Of a stretch of DNA of 64,000 nt, positions 55,196 through 64,000 are shown one piece after another (within the stretch, counting starts at the first letter, position 1; each line of letters begins with the position of its first letter). Source of the DNA: Saccharomycopsis fibuligera x Saccharomycopsis cf. fibuligera (Eukaryota; Ascomycota; Saccharomycetes; Ascoideales; Saccharomycopsidaceae); NCBI GenBank assembly GCA_001936135.1, contig CP012817.1:620001-684000 (forward strand), in the 5' to 3' direction. The position numbers were made by a program, and so were the translations under genes. Under the pieces are notes generated by a model. It did no database searches. It had not been told where the DNA came from and saw only the letters and a program-made list of their open reading frames with translations.

Positions 55196-55226
<31 letters not shown>

Positions 55227-55398
55227 GAAAATTAAAGACAGAAATTTAGTCACCTTTATAAACTGCTATTTTTCCACATAACCAGCACGATCTCGATCTG
55301 CTGTGTATCACTGACTATCGTGGTGATTGCTCACTCATAGCAGTTTGGCTCGCTTGGTCTCTAGTAAACGGCCATCATCATTCATCTTTCTTCAACCA
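53776..55398. other. intergenic region upstream of the N/S-rich protein gene
   Basis: 1.6 kb with no supported gene. A GC-richer patch at about 54660-54850 gives frames on both strands without recognisable motifs. A pure A tract lies at about 55196-55219. Confidence 0.5.
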
Positions 55399-56835
55399 AT
55401 GAGCATAGATCCGCTAAAGGCAAGAGAATCGTTAGAATCATCTTTAAGTATTTCTTTGGAATCCAGCGGCGATGATGATAAGCTCTCCAGCGAAAGATCC
55501 AGAAAGATACAAAACCTCAAAAATGCTATGAAAAACACCACCAACCTCAACAAAGGCATTACGAATAATACAATTTGTAGCGGAATTCCCAAATTAAGGT
55601 CTGCTGCTAAGTTTGATAGCATGGATATTGCTACTACGAAGAGCCGCTTCACCACTAGCGCCGATGCAAATAGTTCCAATAATGCTGCCGTTGATATCGG
55701 GGCCGACAATTCCAAATCTTGGAGTAGTGGCGCCTTAACCGACACTAAAGATATTCTAAATTCCCCAAAGTCGAATACTGGCCGTAATGAAACAGAGTGC
55801 CAAGGATTTTCAGATTATTCTATTTATTTACCAAGCGGTACCTCATCAATACCGAAAAATACATTCGTGTTACCAAGTAATGAAATCAAAACCAGCTCAA
55901 TCGCAGGACAAAAGGGGTTTTCAAGTTCTAGTATTTCAATAAGCAACAATAGTAATATCAATAACGACGACAATAAGAACGACAATAATAACTACTACGC
56001 AATGCTACAGTTAGATATACTGGCATTGATCAATAATTCGTTTCTCTCAGATTTTGGAGCGTTCCATATTTCTCCAGCAAGTAACAAACACAATGACATC
56101 ACCGATGATAGCGTTCGACTACGAAGTTTAAACGACCACAATTCATCTTACCTGAGAAACTTGAAAAACCTTCACATCGATACAAACTCATCCACAGAAA
56201 CCTTAACTAACAAATCAGATATTGCTTGTTGTTGCTGTGCAGAAAATGTTCTGGAAATAAATTCTTTACACCCAAGATTGGTTGACCAAGATGTTACTGA
56301 TACTGATAATAATATTTATCATGAAACTCAAAGTAGCTTGATTGATAACAATCAAACAACAAACCACTTAGCCGTTCCTGATCTTTTGAGCCCAAATTCT
56401 AATTTCTCCAATTCTACCTGTGCAACACCAATAAACAGTCCAAGAAGCTGTTTAGACGTTAACATTTTCTCATTCAACGATAACTACAAAAACAGCTGCC
56501 TTAAGACGAACTTTAACGACAAAATCAACGAGAGTTTTAGTAGCAACCTCAGCCACATTAGTTTTGACACGCTGGAACAACATCAGTCATCATTTGAAGT
56601 GCCGTTATGTTCTTTTAAATTAGGCGATACAGATCCTGCATTCTGTTCTAGTGATTATGACGACTGCATTGATTTGGACGAGCTATTGCAAGCAGACAAG
56701 AAGAAGCAACGACAAACGCAAACTCTAAAGCAAAAGTCAAAAAGTTTAAAGAAAAGAAAAAACAAAACTAAAAAGCAAAGTGGTGAGCTACATGTGATTA
56801 TGAAAGGACGGGAAACTGGAGAACAAGAAAAATAA
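55399..56835 (+). CDS. Asn/Ser-rich protein of unknown function
   Basis: A 478-residue protein from the first ATG (55399). Most is low-complexity Asn/Ser/Asp sequence without membrane segments or signal peptide. Features visible are a Ser-rich start (SLESSLSISLESSGDDD), a helical motif YYAMLQLDILALINNSFLSDFG at about 197-218, a Cys cluster ACCCCAENV near 280, an SPRS motif and an acidic motif DDCIDLDELLQADKK just before a strongly basic Lys/Gln tail (possible nuclear signal). This suggests a regulatory nuclear or cytosolic protein, but I do not recognise a family. Codon composition and length make a real gene likely. Confidence 0.6.
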   Translation: MSIDPLKARESLESSLSISLESSGDDDKLSSERSRKIQNLKNAMKNTTNLNKGITNNTICSGIPKLRSAAKFDSMDIATTKSRFTTSADANSSNNAAVDIGADNSKSWSSGALTDTKDILNSPKSNTGRNETECQGFSDYSIYLPSGTSSIPKNTFVLPSNEIKTSSIAGQKGFSSSSISISNNSNINNDDNKNDNNNYYAMLQLDILALINNSFLSDFGAFHISPASNKHNDITDDSVRLRSLNDHNSSYLRNLKNLHIDTNSSTETLTNKSDIACCCCAENVLEINSLHPRLVDQDVTDTDNNIYHETQSSLIDNNQTTNHLAVPDLLSPNSNFSNSTCATPINSPRSCLDVNIFSFNDNYKNSCLKTNFNDKINESFSSNLSHISFDTLEQHQSSFEVPLCSFKLGDTDPAFCSSDYDDCIDLDELLQADKKKQRQTQTLKQKSKSLKKRKNKTKKQSGELHVIMKGRETGEQEK

Positions 56836-57940
56836 AACAAAACTAAGATGATGAAGATGAATGACTCTGATGGCGGCACTAATGGTATCACTGCTGGTTC
56901 AGTGATTTCAAGCAGAGACGCCTAAGAGGTTATCGAAGAGTCTATTTTGTTTCAATCTCGAAATATTCAAGATGCATTGCGACACGCTGTGAGGCTAGGA
57001 AAATATTATATATTAATTTCACGACTGTTTATGACCATCAATTATCAATTATGCTTTTTATTTTTGTTTGCTTCTTTTTCAAATTTGTTTCTCATTTTGC
57101 ATATATATAGTAAGTTTTTCAATTCTATAATAGCTGGCATCTTTCTCTCGCAATATAGTCATACCAGATTCACGGAATTATGGTGCTATCAATTTATTGT
57201 GAGCAGAAAATGGGTATCAGAGCACTGTTTGTAACTCCTATTCGCAAACAACCCTTGTTGAGGTTGATTTCTCATCAAATTTTAAAGTCCTTGACGATAT
57301 GTTTTTGACAGCTTTTAAAGTTTGGTAGAGCTTTCCTCAAATAAAATTCGATTTCAAGTACACAAACCTACAGTGTCTGGGGCTAAGCTAATGCTTGAGG
57401 AGAAAAATTAAACCGTGATTAATACCTGCAGTCGTAAGGGCATCCGTAATGGAGCACAGGGGCTATAACAAAATACAAGCTAGTCGGTTTAAGCCGTAGA
57501 GCATTGTATTGAATATTTAACATCGCTATCTGCTTGCAGCTGCCAAACCCAAAGGGACGGGTCAATCTCAAGATTTGTTGTAAGAAGTTTGGAAACGAGA
57601 AGCACACAAACTAATCGCTAAGTCTGGGCCCTCATCACACGTGTCAATGCATGTGATCAGTACTGTTACTTGCTGGCTTGTTTACCACAGCAGCAGCAGT
57701 GCGCTGCAGCTCATCGCGGCCGCGGTGGTTCCCAGCTGGTGGACTCCTGTTTTCTCTGTTCTGTTCTTCTCTTCTCTTCTCTGCACCTCTTTCGACAATG
57801 TTGTTTTTTTTACTGTTTCTCAATGGTGTAGTTCCATATTCCCTTTTACTATTGAGATCTGCCTTTTGTTGTTGTGTTGCCTCTCATTCAAAACTCTTTT
57901 TATCTTGACTTTCGTCTGCCGCTCTTATCTATAAACCACC
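56836..57940. other. intergenic region
   Basis: 1.1 kb. No supported gene. The last 250 bp before the next start are C/T-rich, with a GC island around 57690-57735 that includes GCGGCCGCGG. Confidence 0.5.
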
Positions 57941-60697
57941 ATGCCTTCCGGTCATGATCCCACCAGAATTTTTAAACAGTGAGTATCTATATATCCGCAA
58001 TACATCTTCCAGTTCTTTCTCAATAGCAATTACTAACCACCTTCCCTCTTCAAAAGACCTACTTCTCCCCGAAAAGGTGCCTCCCTAGCAAGTTATTCTG
58101 CCTGGAAGAAAGTCAAACACACAGTCTCCAGTGCAATTGCCGCCTCGGCCACTAGTACAACCGCATCTACTGCCAGTTGTAATAGCGCCGCCGCGGCCGC
58201 GGCTGCCAATTCCGCCACCAATGTTGGTTCATCGAGTTCTGTGCCGGGCATCGCGGCTTCAACTTTGGATTATGGGTTTACAAGTGCGTCATCGTCACCT
58301 CGTTTGACAAGTGGTCAAATACATAGCACTGGTGATACTTATTTTTCCAACAAGATCGTTGAGTATGGTAACAATAGCGAGATATTTATCGCTTACAAAA
58401 ACACAATAGAGGTCTGGGACTGGTTCCCATCACCATTAGATAACACTCCTGATACACCTAAGTTGAGCCAAGTGGGCGGTACTTTATTTTTAACCGCTTG
58501 CAAAACAATCGATAGTGTTTCAAGCAATAACCACAATCACATCAATAAGGATATGCATATTGTGTCTCTTAAGCCATTGAATTGTTATAGGGACACTAAT
58601 CATTATGTTGTGGTCGTTTGCTTGAAGCTGAGAAATGACTATTATTTCCAACTACATTCTCTAGGACAGATTCCTATTGATAAAGATAGTTTAATCCAAC
58701 AGTCCCTTGTTTTACCACCTTCATCTTTTGGTTCATATCCTTACACCATTAAAAATACAGACAAATTCTACATTATAAGCACTGATGAGGGTTGTTTGAC
58801 CATATTCAACAAAACTAACCTGTCCAATCCGTTATCTAATATGACGTTGGAAGCAAAAGTTTTTGACGGAAAACCATTATTTGATTTGAGCGGTAGATGG
58901 TTTGTTTACGTACCTAATAATACTCAAGAAATTGTTCAAAACTTAAAGAAGCTAAACTATAAGAAGAAGCAGCTTAATAAGTCTTTGAAGAAAAAATTGA
59001 AAGATCAGCAACGCCGCGGCAGTCGCAATAGTGGCGAGTTTTATGATGAGGACAATGACGAGACTACTCCAGAACTAGATGATGATGATGATGTGGAATT
59101 AGATGTAACCCCGTTGAGGCTCCCTACTTCTGATCCACTTTTAAACAGATTGATCAAATCATTGTCATCTACAGCCATTGATGGTGCATTTAAACTTTCG
59201 GAAATCGGTACCAACAAAGTCAAAACATATTTTTCAAACCAAAAGCTACAAACAGAAGCTAACAGCAACATCATCGACAATGTGTCTCAAGAAAACATGA
59301 AGAATATTAAAACTTCGCTAGTAAATTTTATTAATGCTAACAACAACGCAAAGAAAAACATGAGTTCATCGCAGTTTGTGGTAATTATTGACCTACTCAC
59401 TGAACAGCCAATGGCAATATTTTCACCTCCAGGAAGTATCTCAAACATTTCCTTGTCGCCATACGATGCTCATTTGGCTACTTGTAACGCTCGAGGTGAT
59501 AATATTTATATTTGGGACTTGGCGCGTATTCCAAAAGAAATCTCATTGGTAGCAAAACATAACAGAGGCAGAACACCATCATCCATTGACCAAGTATTGT
59601 GGAACACCGGAAGCTCAGCTATTGGTATCATTACTAGAGCCACAGGATCATTACATTGGTTTAATAACTACACAGACAACAACAAAGCTAACAACGATTG
59701 GGTCCTTTCCGGTCTTAAGTCTAGCAAGATATTTTTAGGGCCACGGGCCGCTGAGATCAACGGCGTTTCATCATCAGTACGGTCATCTGTTGCTGATGTT
59801 AAAAATACATCGAACATTGAGTCTGATAACAGTATTACAAAATACAACTTTAAAAAGAGACCATTGTCTCACAATTTGACAAAAACATGCATTTTATCGT
59901 TGAATGCTTATAGCGGTACACTTTCTATTATATCGCCAGCAAATGGCAGCATCAACTGGAAATATGAGCTACCAATAAAGCCGATACCAGACTCTTTACG
60001 CCCAGATTATTTAGTACCAAAACTAGCAGAAATCAAGACTCATAACAATTTAACTAATTATGGTTCAGACTGTGTGAAGATCAAAGATTACAGCCAAATT
60101 GACCCTCTATCAGAGATTGAGCTAGAAACTTGTGACCCATTTACTCCATTATATATGAATAGAAGATTTCAATTTGGAGTTTACAATTTTGACAAGTCAG
60201 CTATACGCAAAAGCAGTTTCACAACAAATGATGATTTATTTATGACAACCGAAGTATTAGACTCAGCGGGAATGTTTGATCATTCCAGATTGAATAACGT
60301 TGAGCAGCAGCAAACTGATAATGATCCCGATTTGGTCAAAGCAAATTACAATATTTTTGGAGGCGGCTTCACTGTTAATGTGTTCCATTTTGGCAGAGGC
60401 ACAGGATTACCGGTTTTCCATAGTGATGATGCAGATAGCTTAGCTCTTGAAGATAGCAGCGAAAGTTTATTGTTGCATGAAAATGGGATCTCTGTTGTAA
60501 ACAGCAATGGTAATGGTAATTCTAGTGCTAATGGCACAAGGAAGTCAAACGACTATGCTAACGGAAGCGCAAATATAAATAGTACCAAAATAGATGGCGA
60601 AAAGAATAAGCTGGCTGAGTACTACGGCATTAAAAGTCTACGCAATGCAATGGAGAGCCTACTTATTGATACGAACAGCGACGATTTGCTATCGTGA
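57941..60697 (+). CDS. WD40-type protein resembling BCAS3/PROPPIN relatives, two exons
   Basis: Exon 1 is 57941-57978 and exon 2 is 58057-60697. The 78-nt intron has 5' GTGAGT, branch TACTAAC at 58031-58037 and 3' CAAAAG. Frame is kept and 892 residues result, starting MPSGHDPTRIFKQPTSPRKG. An Ala/Ser-rich stretch leads to beta-propeller-like sequence: IFIAYKNTIEVWDW, then FVVIIDLLTEQPMAIFSPPGSISNISLSPYDAHLATCNARGDNIYIWDL, then HNRGRTPSSIDQVLWNTGSSAIGIITRATGSLHWF. The RG-T...I...W pattern recalls BCAS3, an autophagy-linked relative of PROPPINs. A Lys-rich and acidic insert spans about 248-295. Function in this yeast is inferred from that resemblance only. Confidence 0.68.
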
Positions 60698-61962
60698 AGA
60701 TGTCATCGTACATAGATTAGTTCATTGACATGAGCATCATTTGAGCAACAACAAATGCCACGATTACTACTATGATAATCACATTTACCAAAAGTTTAAG
60801 AGTTTTAGCGATAGAGTGCTCAAATGACATAAGATATTTTTATATGAATGATTGTTTGAAAAGCTAATTAAACGTGTACAAAATTAAAAAAATTTTGAGA
60901 AAATAAGCTTCGAGAAAAAAGTGGAAAAACATTTTGAGGTAATTACTTGTTTTTTTTTTCTTTTATTTCAATTTGTTCCCATATTTTTTAGATTTTGTTC
61001 TAGTTTTAAAAAATTCAATATTCTTTGGAGAAACACACACAATAACGAGTAATGTGTATGGTTTGTGTTCACAACGCATACAAATAGAGCGGTTCCTGAT
61101 TTCCTGTTTGCTTGTACAAACTTAGTTTATTTATTTGTATGGTAGAATAACTTAACCAAATTTCGCTTTATTTGCTTCAAAGCATCTGATATATAGATAC
61201 TAAAAAATGTGAAGGTGTAAGATATTCTGATACAAAGTTGTGTATTCTATGCCTAATTATAAGGCTTTTATTACTCCACACTAAAGACATATGCAAAAGT
61301 CATGGTAAATGTTGCATTTCATGATCAAAAAACGCCTTTGATGTGTGAATATTTAAAGTTAACTATCATTCACTTTTTTTCTTTCTAGTAAACTATTGCT
61401 TTTTGAGGCGAATGGTTCATGGCTCACGGTTTCTCATACTTTAACTAACCAAATGCCGTTATTTTTTATCCTCATCTCTGGCATGCAGTGACTCGGTCGC
61501 GCATATGTGCAACATAGCGCACCTGAAGGAGCTTTATGGAGCATATGCACGTCAAAAAGCGAATGGTCAGAGACACATGCGCAGTATTTTCTTCATATTT
61601 TGTTTTTACGCGTGCAATCAGAATGTTCCATGAAAATTACTATAAAAAAAAAAAAGGGAATGCACGTGCATCACAGAGTTAAACTGAAAGATGAGCGGTA
61701 GCACGCTTCTGGAAACTTTTTTTTGCTTTCCTTTAAATTACTTTTTCTGCTATATTCAACGTATACGTTGTACTTATTTCTTAGCTTGGCTTTTATTCTG
61801 TTTCACCGTATCTAATCGCAAAATTGTTTGCCTCACAATAATACTGACTCGCAATTGGTTTTAATATCTTTTGCTGTGAAGTTTAAACCAACAGTTTAGT
61901 GATTGAGGTTGTCTTTTATTTGCAGGGGGAGCACTCTTTGTTAACACAGTTAACACAGAAAG
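60698..61962. other. intergenic region upstream of SYG1
   Basis: 1.26 kb of AT-rich DNA. A 64-codon frame at 61507-61701 is unrecognised. CACGTG at 61663 is an E-box such as Pho4 or Cbf1 uses. Pho4 would fit an SPX-protein gene, but one site 300 bp upstream is weak evidence. Confidence 0.45.
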
Positions 61963-64000
61963 ATGAAGTTTGCTCAGTATGTATGAACGCATCTATATAT
62001 ATATCATTTTCAATTTGTGAATGCCACAAATACTAACTTTAATAGGTACTTGAATGATAATTTGGTACGTTCGTGGCGCAAAAAGAAGTTTTACTTGGTT
62101 ACGAATATCCAACTAGATGCGGTGTTTTGAGCTGCTATTATTTTGAGCTGCTCATTTTGGCAAAATTACAGAATTACTAACTCTTTATTTGTAGGTCCCT
62201 GAATGGAGACCACAATATCTAGACTACAAGGTACGTAATACTCATAGAATTTAGTGATAACATATCCTTCGTCTTTCAAGATCACTAATTATTTTTAACT
62301 TATAGAGCGGCAAAAAGAAGCTAAAAAAGATAAATAAGCCAGATTTCTTGAAAAGTAACAAATCTATCATCTCAAAGACCCCACAACTTGACGGTGTTAG
62401 TCACACAGGCCCACGAGTCTACCAATCCGCATATCAAAGCCCTCTTGATGGTAATAATAATTCAAATAATTCTGATGATGGTGAGCCGCAGCCGGTACTT
62501 AGCCGTCAGCAGCATCATCCACTTCAGCACCTCGGTGGCAGGTCAAAAAGTAACAGTGTAATTAGCAATTTGAGCAATTTTCAACTTCCTTCTCCTGCCA
62601 TTGATGACTATAAATTCAATAATAATTCTTCGAAAAATGTAACTAAACACGTTGATAAGGATATTGCCATACCGCCTAAATCTTCTCCACAGTTACCTCA
62701 TCATAGTACTACATCTGGTTCTAAAAAATCAAAACAAAGTACTTCTTCAACATCCCCACCGCTTGCACAAAATGAAAGAACTCCACTTTTGGAGCCATTT
62801 TTGCCTTCAATTAGAGAAGCAAATGCTAACCAAATGGCTAACGATGACGGTAAAACAACAATTAGCGCTCCACTACCACAACCACCGAGATCAGCAACGG
62901 GGACTCCCAGAGATCTCAATACTTTACCTGCATTGAATAGACAAAAATCATTGACTGATACTTTACAAGATGGAGCTTCAAATGTTATCAATAGACTCAA
63001 AAGACATTCATCGATAATTAGCAGAGACAATCTTCAATATTTTACTAGTAGAAGACAAGGTCTGCTTTTCAACGCTAATGACCCTAATTCAATTCAGTTG
63101 CAGAATTCTTATGAGACCGAAACGCAAGAATTTTTGCATTGGTTGGATTCTGAACTTTTGAAAATTGATAATTTTTTCAAAGCTAAAGAAGATCAATCTG
63201 TTAAAAGATACTTGTTATTGCAAGATCAGCTTTACCAGTTGAGAGAAAACAGAGCGAAGGAAAAAGCTAAGCAAACTAAATTAGCCTTTAATATTTTCCC
63301 AAGCAATCATGCCGTAGAGGAAACTCACACAGGTGAAAATGGTGACTCTAGCGGTAACAACAACAACAATAACAGTGAGCTCCAACTTAATGCTAATTCT
63401 GTACCGGACAAAAAAATATCTCTCAAACACAATAAAACAGTTGCAAAAATTTACAAGTATGAGCTACCAACATTTCCAAAATTCAAATTTTTGAAGAAAA
63501 ACAGTATCCTGAGCAGTAGTGATGAAGATGATGACGACTATGAGGAAGAAGATGAAGAAGACCTCAAGGATAACAATAGTAAAAATAGCCCTCATAACGA
63601 AGCAAATAATAACAATAACCTTGAAATTAGTGATCCAACATACAATAGAAGAGATTATCGTAAAAGAACCAAGTTGAAAAAATCCATTCCTCCATATAAT
63701 CAAGCTAAACGACAACTCAAACATGCAACTTTGGAGTTTTACCGAAGTTTAGAACTCTTGAAAGGATACAGAACAATGAATCGTACTGCGTGTCGTAAAA
63801 TGATCAAGAAGTTTGACAAGACTACTGGTTCTAACAAATTGCCCGAGTTTATGAATAAAGTCAACAACAGTTACTTTTCTACCAGTGAGGTATTGGATGA
63901 TCTTATTGTCAAAGTTGAAAACTTGTTCAGCTTTTACATTGAAAATGGTAACCGAAAATTAGCTATTGAGAAATTGAGAAGCAAAAGCAAAATTGAAGAA
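61963..64000 (+). CDS. SYG1: Syg1-like SPX/EXS phosphate exporter family protein, 5' part, four exons
   Basis: The first 588 residues are visible and the window cuts the gene. Exons are 61963-61976 (14 nt), 62046-62064 (19 nt), 62195-62230 (36 nt) and 62306 onward. Introns are 69, 130 and 75 nt. The 5' sites are GTATGT, GTACGT and GTACGT; TACTAAC branches serve the first two, and the third shows only CACTAAT. Splicing gives MKFAQYLNDNLVPEWRPQYLDYKSGKKKLKK, the start of an SPX domain, which senses inositol pyrophosphates and phosphate. SPX resumes after inserts with YETETQEFLHWLDSELLKIDNFF, YNQAKRQLKHATLEFYRSLELLKGYRTMNRTACRKMIKKFDK. The EXS membrane domain would follow outside. Syg1 is the yeast XPR1 relative. 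Confidence 0.92.

Overview
The window is nuclear DNA of a budding yeast (Saccharomycotina). It is AT-rich, has yeast-type tRNA genes with solo LTRs inserted just upstream of them, and carries recognisable orthologues of RAX1, RTC5, AIM6, RPL19, YBL028C, EMC10, ECM33, an AMPK beta subunit (SIP2/GAL83) and SYG1. The YBL028C-RPL19 divergent pair matches the YBL028C-YBL027W order of S. cerevisiae. A glycolipid-transfer protein and an unusual USP-type deubiquitinase that I cannot match to an S. cerevisiae gene argue for a lineage outside the immediate Saccharomyces group. Saccharomycodes or a relative is only a guess.

Layout. 0-7 kb: tRNA-Thr with a solo LTR, RAX1, a small unknown gene and RTC5. 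8.7-18 kb: two AIM6-like membrane-anchored phosphodiesterase-fold genes flank a gene-free stretch with tRNA-Thr (two inverted copies), tRNA-Ser, tRNA-Gly, a solo LTR, a 409-bp inverted-repeat-ended element and decayed LTR-like fragments. 19-30 kb: a small membrane protein, a large SREBP-type bHLH factor, YBL028C/RPL19, a GLTP protein and EMC10. 30-35.4 kb: gene-poor. 35.5-50.2 kb: ECM33, an ARO80-like zinc-cluster factor, the USP protease and the AMPK beta subunit. 50.2-55.4 kb: gene-poor, with a third solo LTR and tRNA-Val. 55.4-64 kb: an unknown N/S-rich protein, a BCAS3-like WD protein and the first 588 residues of SYG1, cut by the window end.

The clearest result is intron density. Reading splice signals by eye (5' GTATGT, GTAAGT, GTACGT or GTGAGT; branch TACTAAC or a near variant; 3' AG) joins pieces into continuous reading frames in seven of about seventeen genes, with eleven introns in total: RTC5 (1), YBL028C (1), RPL19 (1), USP (2), AMPK beta (2), BCAS3-like (1) and SYG1 (3, with a 19-nt exon). 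Every join keeps frame and every closed gene totals a whole number of codons. Simple open-frame calling would miss the N-termini of all these genes and would miss the SYG1 start.

No operon-like system, phage, CRISPR or centromere was found. The nearest thing to an undescribed system is the tRNA-targeted LTR geometry at 0.2, 13.9 and 53.5 kb, together with the inverted-repeat element at 11.7-12.1 kb.
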